Under the pieces are notes generated by a model. It ran no database searches. It saw nothing but the letters and a program-made list of their open reading frames with translations, and was not told the DNA's origin. A DNA stretch of 64,000 nucleotides from Nitrosospira sp. Nsp2 (GTDB lineage: Bacteria; Pseudomonadota; Gammaproteobacteria; Burkholderiales; Nitrosomonadaceae), in the NCBI RefSeq assembly GCF_003050965.1, contig NZ_QAOU01000002.1, positions 186,001 to 250,000 on the forward strand. Reading direction: 5' to 3'. How positions within the stretch are numbered: the first letter of the stretch is position 1; the number at the start of each line of letters is the position of its first letter. Position numbers and translations under genes: made by a program. Shown here piece after piece: positions 36,687 through 45,942 of the stretch.

Positions 36687-38075
36687 CTACATCGCTACAT
36701 TGCGCGCCAGGCGAATGCCCGACAGCTGCCAGCAGGTGCTGGCGGGCAAGAAGTTGCGGAAACTGGCGCGAATGCGCTCGCGGGGAATAAGGCAGGACCC
36801 GCCCCGCAGTACATACTGGTTCACCATGGACCGGCTGTTGTATTCACCCACCGCTTCATCCCAGACCACCGACATCGGTTCGTTTTCGTTGGGCTTGGCG
36901 GGGTTGTAACCCGGATAGGGGGAATAACTCGACTGCGTCCATTCCCACGCGTCCCCGTACAGCTGGTCCAGGCGGGGGCCCGCGCCCGCATCAGGGCGAG
37001 CCGTGGCAGCCGGGCAGGGATGAAAGCGATCGTTGTCGGCGAAACATCCGTCTATTTCCTGTTGCGATGCGGCATGCTCCCATTCGGCTTCGCTCGGCAG
37101 CCGCGCGCCGGCCCAGCGGGCATAGGCGTCAGCCTCGAACAAGGAAATGTGGATCACGGGCAGGTTCGGATCCAGCGGGATCAGCCCGGCAAGCGTGAAT
37201 TCCCGCCATCCGCCGTCCTCGCCCCGCCAGTAAAGCGGATGCCGCTGTTCGTGGGCCTTCATCCAGTCCCAGCCCTCCGAAAGCCAGAAACTAGGGTCTT
37301 TATACCCTCCGGCATTCATGAATTCGAGATACTCGCCGTTGGTAACGAGGCGTGAAGCAAGCTGATAGGGTTCCAGGAATTGCCTGTGCCGCGGGGATTC
37401 GTTGTCGTAGCTGAATCCATCGCCGTCGTAGCCAATCTCCACCAGACCGCCTTCGAACCTGCGCCACTCCAGCGCATGGGGAGCGGGGGAAGGGGCCACC
37501 CGAGCCGCTGTCCATGCTGGTCTGGACCTTGCATAGGAGACATTGAGCGGACTTTGGGAGAGAAGATGCTTGATGTCGGCGAGGATAAGTTCCTGATGTT
37601 GTTGCTCGTGGTGCATGCCCAGGACCGTCAGCATGCCCAGCATTTTATCCCTGGCCGCCTCCTTGCCTTGCTGGCCTGCCTGGCCTGCCTGGCCGCCCTG
37701 ATTTAGGACCTGCGCCATCCGTTCGTCCACGTTGCGGCAGTAATCGCGCGTTTCGGACAGGGAGGGCCTGGTGAAGAGCCCCCGCTTGGGGTCTGGATGG
37801 GTTTGACCCGATTTGTTGTAGGAACTGAACATGGCGCAGAAAGCCGGGTGATAAGGCTTGAACCCCTGCTCATAGTGCTGCAGCACAAAAGTTTCAAAGA
37901 ACCAGGCCACATGGCCGAGGTGCCACTTGACCGGACTGGTTTCCGGCATCGACTGAACGCAACAATCCTCGTCAAGCAGCGGCTCGATCAAGCCCAGCGT
38001 CCGGCCGCGGATCGCGGAATATTTATCGAATAGTGAAGAGGTCCTCGGCGAAGAGGTCATCGAAGAAGTGATCAT
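36687..38075 (-). CDS. EgtB-like sulfoxide synthase (DinB plus FGE-sulfatase domains)
   Basis: 462 residues. The N-terminal DinB-like helical domain has HLGHVAWFFETF and the iron site HEQQHQE (about 154-160). The C-terminal formylglycine-enzyme fold (about 200-462) has the signatures EWEHAA, GDAWEWTQS, YVLRGGSC and RASFRNF. EgtB uses iron and oxygen to attach a thiol (gamma-glutamylcysteine or cysteine) to hercynine in ergothioneine synthesis. The partner methyltransferase EgtD is not nearby, and the related SenA (selenoneine) is an alternative. AGGAGAG precedes the ATG. A Gly-Gln-Ala low-complexity insert at about 127-137 comes from a nine-base tandem repeat. Confidence 0.85.
   Translation of the reverse strand: MITSSMTSSPRTSSLFDKYSAIRGRTLGLIEPLLDEDCCVQSMPETSPVKWHLGHVAWFFETFVLQHYEQGFKPYHPAFCAMFSSYNKSGQTHPDPKRGLFTRPSLSETRDYCRNVDERMAQVLNQGGQAGQAGQQGKEAARDKMLGMLTVLGMHHEQQHQELILADIKHLLSQSPLNVSYARSRPAWTAARVAPSPAPHALEWRRFEGGLVEIGYDGDGFSYDNESPRHRQFLEPYQLASRLVTNGEYLEFMNAGGYKDPSFWLSEGWDWMKAHEQRHPLYWRGEDGGWREFTLAGLIPLDPNLPVIHISLFEADAYARWAGARLPSEAEWEHAASQQEIDGCFADNDRFHPCPAATARPDAGAGPRLDQLYGDAWEWTQSSYSPYPGYNPAKPNENEPMSVVWDEAVGEYNSRSMVNQYVLRGGSCLIPRERIRASFRNFLPASTCWQLSGIRLARNVAM
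37671..37697. repeat. Three 9-bp tandem repeats inside the EgtB-like gene
   Basis: CTGGCCTGC occurs twice, then CTGGCCGCC, in phase with the reading frame. They encode a Gly-Gln-Ala low-complexity loop between helices of the DinB-like domain. The unit length keeps the frame, so copy-number change would only lengthen the loop. Confidence 0.7.
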
Positions 38076-38141
38076 AAGGCTCTCCTAAGGTAAATGCTTG
38101 CCGGTAAAACTTCACAATAAACAGTTCACCTAAAATCGCAA

Positions 38142-38450
38142 TTATAGGACGCGGATCTCGTGGGCCCGTATCACCAGCTCGTCCTGCCTGAACCGCTTTT
38201 CAAGTTGTTTGCGGTAGCTGTTCCACCAGGTCTCGTCCAGATTCTCCACCATGACTTCATACACGATAATCTCATCGTGAACGGTGCCCCCATCCTTCTC
38301 CTGCCATACCCCGCTCGCAGGGGTGCGGGTATAAGCGGTTAGTCCGCCAAACTGTTTCACAAGTTCTTCCCGAACCTGCTCGAACAGCGCCTTCGAAAAG
38401 CGCTCACCGCGGTTGCTCCACAGCGGCAGCAAGAGTTGGGCCATGTACAT
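38142..38450 (-). CDS. Conserved-looking small hypothetical protein
   Basis: 102 residues, soluble, mixed alpha/beta. MAQLLLPLWSNRGERFSK is followed by a helix, QFGGLTAYTRTPASGVW, VYEVMVE and a final helix plus strand. This arrangement of a ferredoxin-like fold is common in small conserved unknowns. It lies upstream of the EgtB-like gene on the same strand with a 66-base gap, so cotranscription is possible. The function is unknown. Confidence 0.7.
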   Translation of the reverse strand: MYMAQLLLPLWSNRGERFSKALFEQVREELVKQFGGLTAYTRTPASGVWQEKDGGTVHDEIIVYEVMVENLDETWWNSYRKQLEKRFRQDELVIRAHEIRVL

Positions 38451-38743
38451 GTGGTCTCGTTTGCTCCGGGTTTTGGTCGATTGGATTTAATATCACACTT
38501 CAGCCTGAAATTCGAACTTTTTCCGCAAAATCAAGCCAAAGTCATAGTCTGGCGTAGCGATGCAAACCGGGTTCGAATCGTGGATCAGGCATGAAGCTGG
38601 ATCGGTTTTGGGGTTAGTTAAACGAAGCGAAGGATACCGATGGCAGGATCTGGCGGGATCCAATCTATGCAAGCGCGGCCTGTAACAAGCCATCTCAGGC
38701 ACCATTGTAAGTTACGAATGCGCTGACGGGAACAGGAGTCTAT

Positions 38744-39334
38744 GTGACGATTAAATCAGCATGCCTCATCCTTTCCATGCTCGGACTGTTCTCTGCGGGG
38801 TCCACATGGGCAGACGGGCACGGCGGTGATGGAGGGGGCGGGGGGCACGATGGCGGCCACGGAGGTGGCGGCGGGCACCACGGCGGCCACGATGGGGGCG
38901 GGCACCACGGGGGGCACCACCATGGGGGGCACCACCACGGGGGGCATCATCACCATACGAGCGTGGGCTTTTATGGCATAGGCGGCTTCTATCCCGGCTG
39001 GGGTTATGGGGGCTATGGCGGATATGGGGGCTATGGCGGATACGGCTGGGGCCTCGGGTATGGCTTTGGCCCGGGGTATTACGGCGGCTATCGCGGATAT
39101 GGGGGATATGGAGGCTATGGTTTCGGCTTCGGCGCCCCATATTACCCACCTGTGGTCACGGTGCCCGTCACCCCCCCCGTTTATATTCAACGGGAGGAGG
39201 CGCGGCCTCCAAACCCACCCCAGAAACCGGCCAATTATTGGTATTATTGCAGGAATCCGGACGGGTACTACCCCTACGTGAAGAAATGCCCAGGAGGCTG
39301 GATGCAGGTCGCGCCCCAGCCGGCAGATCAATAA
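38744..39334 (+). CDS. Exported Gly/His/Tyr-rich protein with C-terminal YCR...GYYP...CPGGW signature
   Basis: 196 residues starting with GTG at 38744 after ACAGGAG. A signal peptide (about 1-23, ending TWA) precedes a low-complexity body. A Gly/His-rich part with many GGHHGG units (about 24-68) leads to a Gly/Tyr-rich part (about 70-130). The C-terminal about 40 residues carry WYYCRNPDGYYP and CPGGWMQVAPQ. The end matches that of the protein at 557-1126. The His-rich part may bind nickel, copper or zinc, which is inference. The gene is followed after 13 bases by a glycine-zipper lipoprotein gene and probably forms an operon with it. Confidence 0.82.
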   Translation: MTIKSACLILSMLGLFSAGSTWADGHGGDGGGGGHDGGHGGGGGHHGGHDGGGHHGGHHHGGHHHGGHHHHTSVGFYGIGGFYPGWGYGGYGGYGGYGGYGWGLGYGFGPGYYGGYRGYGGYGGYGFGFGAPYYPPVVTVPVTPPVYIQREEARPPNPPQKPANYWYYCRNPDGYYPYVKKCPGGWMQVAPQPADQ

Positions 39335-39347
39335 ACAAGGGATAATC

Positions 39348-39917
39348 ATGTCATCCACGCTTAAAGCAGCTTCCCATCGAGTAGCCTTCCAGCGAGTAGC
39401 CCCCATTTTGCTGGTCTTGCTGCTGGCCTCCTGCGCAACCATACCGAGCGGTCCAAGCATCATGGCGTTGCCTGGCTCGGGCAAGTCCTTCGACCAGTTT
39501 CGCACCGACGATGTGTACTGCAAGCAGTATGCGCTTGAACAAGTGCAGGAAATGACGCCCAACCGGGCCGCGATATTGAGCGGGGCGGGAACTGCGGCCC
39601 TTGGCACCGCGGTGGGCGCCGCGGCCGGCGCGGCATTCGGAGGGGCAAGCGGCGCAGCGATAGGAGCAGGCAGCGGCCTGTTGGGAGGCACCCTGATGGG
39701 ATCGGGCACCTCCAGGGCCTCGGGAGATATCCGGCAGCAACGCTATGACATCGGGTACACCCAGTGCATGTACGGCAAAGGTCATCGGGTGCCGGTTTCC
39801 GGCCAGATCCTGGACAGCGGCGCAAACCGGGGATACGACTCGCCATCGCAGCCTTCTTCATCCAGTTCCATGCCTCCTCCCCCGCCGCCGGGCAGCCCGC
39901 CTCCGCCCCCCCAGTAG
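39348..39917 (+). CDS. Glycine-zipper lipoprotein
   Basis: 189 residues. A type II signal peptide ends in the lipobox LLASC, so the protein should be lipid-anchored. Residues about 75-125 form a glycine zipper (GAGTAALGTAVGAAAGAAFG), a membrane-inserting or oligomerising helix pair as in the YmgG/OmpA-associated families. A QRYDIGYTQCMYGKGH motif follows, typical of this family, and the tail is Ser/Pro-rich. It lies 13 bases after the His/Gly-rich exported protein gene, suggesting a shared envelope role. Confidence 0.85.
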   Translation: MSSTLKAASHRVAFQRVAPILLVLLLASCATIPSGPSIMALPGSGKSFDQFRTDDVYCKQYALEQVQEMTPNRAAILSGAGTAALGTAVGAAAGAAFGGASGAAIGAGSGLLGGTLMGSGTSRASGDIRQQRYDIGYTQCMYGKGHRVPVSGQILDSGANRGYDSPSQPSSSSSMPPPPPPGSPPPPPQ

Positions 39918-40103
39918 TTCTTCAGGATTGGTCGAATCGCGTGAGGAACTGGGATATGTAGTAGTGTCTTTGCCGAGGGGCAAAAAGCGCGATCAGGCAT
40001 TCGGCGATTCGGCGTAGAGGCGCCAGTTCGAGAGCGCGATCTCGTTGCGACACTCTCTATGGGTGCGGAACCTGGACAAACTTGCCTTAATCAGAGCAAA
40101 GTA
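39918..40103. other. Convergent intergenic region with two small stem-loops
   Basis: Two inverted repeats are seen: AGTTCTTCA / TGAGGAACT (39916-39950, one mismatch) right at the lipoprotein stop, and TTTGCC-GAGG-GGCAAA (39969-39984). Both could contribute to termination between the convergent genes. Neither has a classic T tract on both sides. Confidence 0.4.
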
Positions 40104-40373
40104 TCAGGATTTGCGCGGCAACTTCAGCCGGTGGATCATCTTGTCCAGCTTATCCAGTTCGATGCGGGCTTTCTTGGCGGCTTGTTCGTTTTTCTTGATT
40201 AACTCTTTTTGCACCATCTGTGCGAAGGCCACCAGGTCCTGTCGAGGGTACTCGTCCTGTACCCCGCACTCATGAAAGAAGTCCGCGACCCAGCGCGCGC
40301 CGGGTTCGCTGTCTCCGTGTTCCCGCGCATACTCGTCCGCCGCCATTTTTACATAGTCCGAGAGTTTGGGCAT
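40104..40373 (-). CDS. Small hypothetical protein, helical
   Basis: 89 residues with AGAGGAAG before the ATG. Charged and helical throughout: a first part with YVKMAADEYAREHGD and WVADFFHECG, and a second with a Lys/Glu/Leu coiled-coil-like helix (KARIELDKLDKMIHRL). No signal or membrane segment is present. I recognise no family. It is divergent from selO. Confidence 0.65.
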   Translation of the reverse strand: MPKLSDYVKMAADEYAREHGDSEPGARWVADFFHECGVQDEYPRQDLVAFAQMVQKELIKKNEQAAKKARIELDKLDKMIHRLKLPRKS

Positions 40374-40463
40374 GCGGCTTCCTCTGCTTCCTATACGTCT
40401 CTGTTTGAATTTTCATCAATTATGAGTGTCAACTATTGCGTTCCATTCTCATCATGAAAACAA

Positions 40464-42197
40464 ATGAGCCAGAGCAACCTTCAGCCTAGCACTCCTCCCG
40501 CTCCTGCGGCCAAGCTCGTCGCCCTGAACGATCTCAAATTCGACAACCGCTTCGTCCGGGAGTTGCCGGGAGATCCGGAGACGCGCAACGGTTCGCGGCA
40601 GGTGAGAGACGCCTGTTATACACGCGTGGAGCCCACGCCCGTGAACGCGCCAAGGCTGCTCGCCTGGTCGGATCCGGTGGGGGAAATGCTGGGCATCGCG
40701 CGTCCGCTCTCGGCTACTGGACCGGAGGCCCAGGTCTTGGCCGGCAATCGCATTCTACCCGGCATGGAGCCCTACGCCGCGCGCTACGGCGGACATCAGT
40801 TCGGCCATTGGGCGGGCCAGCTCGGGGATGGGCGGGCGATGACTCTTGGGGAAGTGCTCGGTCCCGACGGTATTCGCCGCGAGTTGCAGCTCAAGGGCGC
40901 AGGCAGAACGCCGTACTCTCGTACCGCCGACGGCCGGGCGGTATTGCGCTCTTCGGTGAGGGAATTTCTCTGCAGCGAAGCCATGCACTACCTCGGCGTA
41001 CCTACTACACGGGCGTTGAGTCTGGTCGCGACCGGAGACGCCGTGGTGCGGGACATGTTTTACAATGGTAATCCCCAGGCCGAACCGGGCGCGGTCGTGT
41101 GCCGGGTCGCCCCTTCATTCGTTCGTTTCGGCAATTTCGAGATATTTTCCGCCCACGGGGAGCTGGAGCTGCTCAAAAGGCTCGCCGACTTTGTAATCGC
41201 TGAATACTTTCCCGAATTGCGCCTGCCTGGTCCCGCCGCAGCTTCCGTTGCCGCATCCGTTTTGCCGTCGTCGTCGCCCGACCAATCTGTGTATGCGCGC
41301 TGGTTCGAAGAAATCTGCGGCCGCACGGGGACGCTGATCGCGCATTGGATGCGAGTCGGCTTTGTCCATGGCGTGATGAATACCGACAACATGTCGATAT
41401 TGGGCCTCACGATCGACTATGGCCCCTATGGCTGGCTGGAGGGATTCGATCTGCATTGGACGCCTAATACCACGGACGCACAGGGAAGACGTTACTGCTT
41501 TGGAAACCAGCCGGGAATTGCGCAATGGAATCTTGTCCGGCTTGGGAACGCGCTTGCCCCACTGATCAACGATGATGTGGAACTGGAGCGAGGACTGGCG
41601 GTTTTTGCCGAAACCTTCGAGCAAGCCTGGCGTGGCATGCTTGCGGACAAGCTCGGGCTGGTCTCACTGGGGCAGGAAGGGGATGACGCCTTGCTGTCCG
41701 ACATGTTCGAATTGCTGCAGCAGGTGGAAACGGACATGACGCTTTTTTTCCGCGGCCTGATGAACATTCCCCTGGATAGCTCATTTGAAACGATCGACAG
41801 TGCAGGCGGCGAAGTCGCCCTGGCAGGCATGCTGCGGCGGGCGTTCTATGATGAGGCGCAGGCTTTTGCACCCGAGCACCTGGCGCGGCTCGCCTCCTGG
41901 CTGCGCCGTTATGTCGCCCGCACCCGTCTGGACCGGCGGGATGGGCCGGGCCCGGAGTCAAGGGATGTGCGTTATCAGCGTATGAGTCGCGCCAACCCCA
42001 AGTATGTGCTGCGCAACTATCTAGCGCAGCAGGCGATCGAGGCGCTGGAAAGGGACGACGCGACGGTAATTGAACGACTCATGAATGTGTTGCGCAATCC
42101 GTATGACGAGCAACCCGAGCATGACGAACTGGCGGAGAAGCGCCCTGAATGGGCACGCCACAAGGCGGGATGCTCGGCGCTGTCATGCAGTTCGTAA
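40464..42197 (+). CDS. selO: SelO-family protein adenylyltransferase (YdiU)
   Basis: 577 residues, normal for bacterial SelO (about 480-580, here with an insertion). The pseudokinase fold shows GGHQFGHWAGQLGDGRA, LKGAGRTPYSR and the metal site region HGVMNTDNMSI. SelO binds ATP in inverted orientation and transfers AMP to Ser, Thr or Tyr of proteins, regulating redox enzymes under oxidative stress. The C-terminus ends in LSCSS, where the eukaryotic homologue has selenocysteine. The start has a weak ribosome site. It ends in a convergent pair with the diheme cytochrome gene, separated by a strong hairpin. Confidence 0.95.
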   Translation: MSQSNLQPSTPPAPAAKLVALNDLKFDNRFVRELPGDPETRNGSRQVRDACYTRVEPTPVNAPRLLAWSDPVGEMLGIARPLSATGPEAQVLAGNRILPGMEPYAARYGGHQFGHWAGQLGDGRAMTLGEVLGPDGIRRELQLKGAGRTPYSRTADGRAVLRSSVREFLCSEAMHYLGVPTTRALSLVATGDAVVRDMFYNGNPQAEPGAVVCRVAPSFVRFGNFEIFSAHGELELLKRLADFVIAEYFPELRLPGPAAASVAASVLPSSSPDQSVYARWFEEICGRTGTLIAHWMRVGFVHGVMNTDNMSILGLTIDYGPYGWLEGFDLHWTPNTTDAQGRRYCFGNQPGIAQWNLVRLGNALAPLINDDVELERGLAVFAETFEQAWRGMLADKLGLVSLGQEGDDALLSDMFELLQQVETDMTLFFRGLMNIPLDSSFETIDSAGGEVALAGMLRRAFYDEAQAFAPEHLARLASWLRRYVARTRLDRRDGPGPESRDVRYQRMSRANPKYVLRNYLAQQAIEALERDDATVIERLMNVLRNPYDEQPEHDELAEKRPEWARHKAGCSALSCSS

Positions 42198-42284
42198 TGC
42201 TTGCTGCAGTATGAGATGCAACAGGGGATAACGGATCCGCAGTCAAACGCCTGTCCAGACCGAAAAAATCGAAGGGTAAATGGG

Positions 42285-42320
42285 GGCAGCTCCTGGCGCG
42301 TGAGAGCGCCGGAAGCTGCC
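42285..42320. terminator. Bidirectional stem-loop between selO and the cytochrome gene
   Basis: Arms 42285-42299 (GGCAGCTCCTGGCGC) and 42306-42320 pair at 13 of 15 positions plus a G-U pair, with a six-base loop. It lies 88 bases after the selO stop and 14 bases beyond the convergent cytochrome stop. Position and stability fit a shared terminator. Confidence 0.7.
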
Positions 42321-42333
42321 GAGGGCTGCAAGA

Positions 42334-44058
42334 CTAAAGGGTCTTGAGATATTCGAGCAACGCTTTTTTCTCTTCCGGCGAAAGGGTAGTGCCGAATTCA
42401 TGGCCGCAGCGGCTGTTTCCCGAATTGCGGTCGCTGCAGTCCGTGGTTTGCAAGGTATAGTCGAACCTGGTCTGTTCGGCGGCGAGGCCAACATTGACCA
42501 GGTCGTAGGCCGGCCCGATCTTGAACGAACTGACGCGTTCGGCTGCCGGTTTCAGTAGCTCGGCCAGTGTTGGCACCGAGCCATTATGCAGATACGGAGC
42601 TGCGGCCCAGATGCCCTCAAGCACGCGCGCTTCATAGGCATACGAAGGCGTTCCCTTTGCCACTGCCGCGGGTACCCTGAAAGCGCCTTTTAGCGATGCT
42701 GTTTCCGGCGGAAAGGGCGATGGCGCATCTTTGAGTGCGCCCGTTGTCTGGCGCTGACCCTCCGCTTGCATCAATACCGGCACATAGTGCTGGAGAATGG
42801 AGCCGATTACCGCTGTTCCCAGCACGTTGAACGCGGTATCGACGGGTTTGAGCGGTTCATCGAGAAACGGGATTTTAGCGCCTTCCAGCACCCCCGTCTT
42901 CACCGTCCAGCCGAGCACGCTGTATTCGCGCGAATCGGTGCCTACGTCCTGTACGGGTGTCGCCCAGGTTTTTTGGTCGAAAAAGCGGGTTTCGCCGGGG
43001 CGGATCGCATGACAATCGGCACAGCCGCCCTGTGCGGTCGTGCGGGCAAAAATCTCCTTGCCTTTGCTGGCAAGTGCTTGATCGATCTGCCATGGCCATT
43101 TGGGTGCCCCGATCTTGCGCACCAGATCCTCCAGCGCATGCAGGCCCTGGAAATTGGCGGAGTTATGGTGCAGGTAATCGATGCCCAGCAGTCGCCAGGA
43201 ATCTTTTTTCGGATGAAACACGCCGAACACGCCGTAAACCTCCCCGAGATTACGAGCCAGCCCCAGAATATTATTGCCGTTGTCCGCGAAGCCGGGCCAC
43301 TGAGTCTTGTCCTGAATCGCCGCGTTCCAGAGGAATGGATAGCGGACCGGGGCGGTTGCGGGCTTGATATTCTCGGGAATCATGTAAGTGGGCGGCGGCC
43401 CGATATCGAGGCCGGTGAGACGATTGAAAATCATCGACACGGCGTCCAGCCTTGCCGGGCCCCATGCGGGCGACGGCAAGGCTCGCTTCATGAGGGTATG
43501 ATAGGGCAGGTGCCACGCCTGCACCGCTGCGCGTAACTCTGTTTTTTCATCGGGCGTCGGCGACGGCCCCAGCACCGCGCGGGCGAAATCGGCAAACGCC
43601 CGCGCATCCGTAAGCACCGTATGGACCGCCTGATCCAGATCGGCGAGGAAACCCTGGAAGTCGACGATCCCGGGACCGCCGTCTATGCGATAGGGAATAC
43701 CATCGACCTCGATCTGACGGGTATGGCAGGCAGAGCAATTCATGCCGATTTCCTGGCCATTGCTCCCGGCGGCGACGGTAAAGCCGACCGGCAGCCCGGC
43801 GGGCCGGCTTTCCTCGTTGAGCAGATAACCATAGCGGCCGAGGCTTGCCGCCATGAAGGGTTCGCCATTGGGCTGCTTCAGGGCAGCGATCCAGCGTAAC
43901 GGCATGATGCGAGAACCCTGATCGCGACTGTAGAAGTCTTTGCGCGTATCGGCAGTCCAGCTGGTGCCCTGATTCGTGTCTACCGGCGCGCCCGCCAATG
44001 CAGGCAGTGGCGCAAGCAGCGGGAGCACGGCGATCAAGAATGCAAGTCCGGCTTTCAT
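42334..44058 (-). CDS. Periplasmic diheme c-type cytochrome (cytochrome c peroxidase-like)
   Basis: 574 residues. A signal peptide covers about 1-22 (ends ALA). Two heme c sites are visible: CSACH (about 108-112) and CADCH (about 348-352). The C-terminal AAPYLHNGSVPTLAELL motif is typical of the cytochrome c peroxidase superfamily, including the large RoxA/RoxB-like members. The length is well above that of CcpA (about 330), so it belongs to the large diheme branch, not classical peroxidase. It may act as a periplasmic oxidase or electron shuttle; the substrate is unknown. GGGGAAAACA precedes the ATG. No partner genes are adjacent. Confidence 0.9.
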   Translation of the reverse strand: MKAGLAFLIAVLPLLAPLPALAGAPVDTNQGTSWTADTRKDFYSRDQGSRIMPLRWIAALKQPNGEPFMAASLGRYGYLLNEESRPAGLPVGFTVAAGSNGQEIGMNCSACHTRQIEVDGIPYRIDGGPGIVDFQGFLADLDQAVHTVLTDARAFADFARAVLGPSPTPDEKTELRAAVQAWHLPYHTLMKRALPSPAWGPARLDAVSMIFNRLTGLDIGPPPTYMIPENIKPATAPVRYPFLWNAAIQDKTQWPGFADNGNNILGLARNLGEVYGVFGVFHPKKDSWRLLGIDYLHHNSANFQGLHALEDLVRKIGAPKWPWQIDQALASKGKEIFARTTAQGGCADCHAIRPGETRFFDQKTWATPVQDVGTDSREYSVLGWTVKTGVLEGAKIPFLDEPLKPVDTAFNVLGTAVIGSILQHYVPVLMQAEGQRQTTGALKDAPSPFPPETASLKGAFRVPAAVAKGTPSYAYEARVLEGIWAAAPYLHNGSVPTLAELLKPAAERVSSFKIGPAYDLVNVGLAAEQTRFDYTLQTTDCSDRNSGNSRCGHEFGTTLSPEEKKALLEYLKTL

Positions 44059-44403
44059 TGTTTTCCCCTTTCGAGTTGTCTTTGCGTTGATCTGGAATTT
44101 GCCTTATTCCGGTTAACGGCAGCTCATCAATAAAATGAAGCGTGAGCTAAAATGGACACGCCGTGACAGTGAAGAGGCAGAGATGCGACTAGAATAGATA
44201 GTCAGCAAGCCGAACAATGCGCAAACTGCAGGGGCGAGGCCTCTGTCACGGGCGGCGCTACGTGAGGGACTTTTCCGGACGTCGCGCGCACCGCAAGCGG
44301 CGGAAACGATATGCCGAACGGTGCAGTTATTCGGCGCAGGATTGTCGGATCGCGTCAGGTCTGGCAGCCGTCCGGTCGAGAGGATATGAACAGCGAGGTA
44401 TCT
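44059..44403. other. Divergent intergenic region
   Basis: About 345 bases between the divergent cytochrome and MgtC-like genes, presumably holding both promoters. Frames present here are continuations of the MgtC frame upstream of its likely start, or unsupported short frames. No RNA leader structure like the enterobacterial mgtC leader was recognised. Confidence 0.4.
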
Positions 44404-44895
44404 ATGAGCGAAGGGTGGCAAGAAATCTGGGAAGTTGTGGCAGCAGAATTTTCAGATCTGCCGACCACGGCCGAGTTCATACGCGTTGCCTTGCGGCTCG
44501 TGATCGCTGCCGCGCTAGGGGCCTTGCTGGGGTTGGAGCGGGAGCACAGCGGCAAGGCGGCCGGCATGCGCACGCATATGCTGGTCGCGGTCGGCGCCGC
44601 GCTTCTGGTGCTCGTTCCTCAGCAGATGCACATGTCCGATGCCGATTTGTCCCGCATTATCCAGGGCGTGGTGACGGGTATCGGGTTCCTGGGCGCCGGG
44701 ACCATCCTTAAAAGCACAAGCGCAAGCGAGGCAACCGTAAAGGGGCTGACGACCGCGGCTGGCTTATGGCTGACGGCGGCTATCGGCATCACCGCGGGGT
44801 TGGGGCGCGAGGCTTCTGCCGTTCTAAGCACGGTCCTGGCGCTGATCATATTGCACCTCGTGCCCCATATATGGCCCAAGGCGGGCAGGCCTTGA
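44404..44895 (+). CDS. MgtC/SapB-family membrane protein
   Basis: 163 residues from the ATG at 44404, chosen because GAGG lies five bases upstream; 44386 and 44311 are alternative in-frame starts. Five hydrophobic helices are seen. The family signature GALLGLEREHSGKAAGMRTH is present, as are GIGFLGAGTI and VKGLTTAAGLW. MgtC proteins promote growth in low magnesium. In pathogens they inhibit the F-type ATP synthase, while in environmental bacteria the role is uncertain. It lacks the C-terminal soluble domain of Salmonella MgtC, making it SapB-like. Confidence 0.92.
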   Translation: MSEGWQEIWEVVAAEFSDLPTTAEFIRVALRLVIAAALGALLGLEREHSGKAAGMRTHMLVAVGAALLVLVPQQMHMSDADLSRIIQGVVTGIGFLGAGTILKSTSASEATVKGLTTAAGLWLTAAIGITAGLGREASAVLSTVLALIILHLVPHIWPKAGRP

Positions 44896-45219
44896 GCCAT
44901 GAAAAAAATATCCGCCGCCGTTCAATGCTGAAACTGCGCGCCTTTGGCCTGCTCCCAGCGATGGGATGCAGTGCCTGCCGGTCTGTTTTCTCTCTATTTT
45001 CCCCTCGGCTTGCAGCATCCGGAATAAATGGCTAATCTTCAAGTGCTGGCATGGCGTCAGCGCGATTGGTTTATGCCCTGATTCCGCCTTTTTTCGCACC
45101 TGCCGGGCGTCCCTGCGGGAATTTTTGTTGCGCCAGCTTCACGCCCCCTGGCCCGTCAGGGGTCTGTCGCGCCTGTTTCGCCTGCTTCTGAAGCAGGATG
45201 CAAATCTATAGGAGCATGA
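44896..45219. other. Intergenic region with two weak hairpins
   Basis: About 320 bases between two plus-strand genes. TCCC-TGC-GGGA followed by ATTTTTG (about 45110-45127) could be a weak intrinsic terminator for the MgtC-like gene. CCCCTG-GCCCGT-CAGGGG (about 45146-45163) is a second stem. The open frames here are not protein-like. Confidence 0.45.
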
Positions 45220-45861
45220 ATGAATCTCGGCCTGTCCCCGATGCTGGTTGCCGGCATCACTCTGGTGGCGCTTGCGGGATGCGGTGCACGCCCGCCCGTG
45301 AAGTCATTTTTAGGCGCTTCTTATCCGCAAGTCGGCTATAGGGAAATACAGCCGCGCTCCGCGCCTCTGCGCCTGCATCTTGCGGTCGAGTTTCAGCGAA
45401 ACGGCGAGCCTTTCCCCAAGGGCGACGTGCCGCTTAAGGACTATTCAAACAGGATACTGGTGAATTCGGGCGTGATACTGCCGGTGGAGGAGGGCGGCGA
45501 GGGAGAAATCAGGATTGTGCTGAACAATATCGCTGACGCGGATACGGTTGCCGTGGAAACGGCTCGCAGGGGACTCCCGCTGTGGATGCTGGGCAAGACC
45601 ATTACCGACGCCTATGAGATGTCGGTATTCCTTACCTCCGGAGGCAGATCTGCCAGGTGGAGCGGCATCAAGCACGCGGTGCATACCGCTATCGGTAACA
45701 TGGCGGTGCCGGAAGGGGTGCAGTCGTTTCCCCAAAATCAGGCTTTCGCGAAAGTGCTCGAGCAAATGCTGCTGCGGGCGCTGAAAGACATGCAGCGGAG
45801 CGGCGAACTCGCTGCTCCGCCGTTGAAGACAGGGTCGGGCCCCGCCGATCGGCTCAGGTAG
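45220..45861 (+). CDS. Lipoprotein of unknown function
   Basis: 213 residues with AGGAGC before the ATG. A type II signal peptide has the lipobox LAGC (Cys at about 21). The mature part has LRLHLAVEFQRNGEPFPKG, then a beta-rich core, and after about residue 130 a segment with SGGRSARWSGIKHAVHTAIGN and a C-terminal helix. No family is recognised. It is a likely outer-membrane or periplasmic anchored protein. It converges on the FAD/Rieske gene 81 bases away. Confidence 0.8.
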   Translation: MNLGLSPMLVAGITLVALAGCGARPPVKSFLGASYPQVGYREIQPRSAPLRLHLAVEFQRNGEPFPKGDVPLKDYSNRILVNSGVILPVEEGGEGEIRIVLNNIADADTVAVETARRGLPLWMLGKTITDAYEMSVFLTSGGRSARWSGIKHAVHTAIGNMAVPEGVQSFPQNQAFAKVLEQMLLRALKDMQRSGELAAPPLKTGSGPADRLR

Positions 45862-45942
45862 AACAGTGTCCACCTGGATCGGGCGGGACCCGGACGGTAA
45901 TAGAGATGTCCCTATATGCCGGGCGTGCTCCGGCGCGCAGGC

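Noticed and set aside
38560-38610. Possible tRNA: GGTTCGAATC resembles a T-loop
   Set aside because: The flanking five-base stem does not pair (one G-G clash), and no acceptor stem, D-arm or anticodon arm can be built around it.
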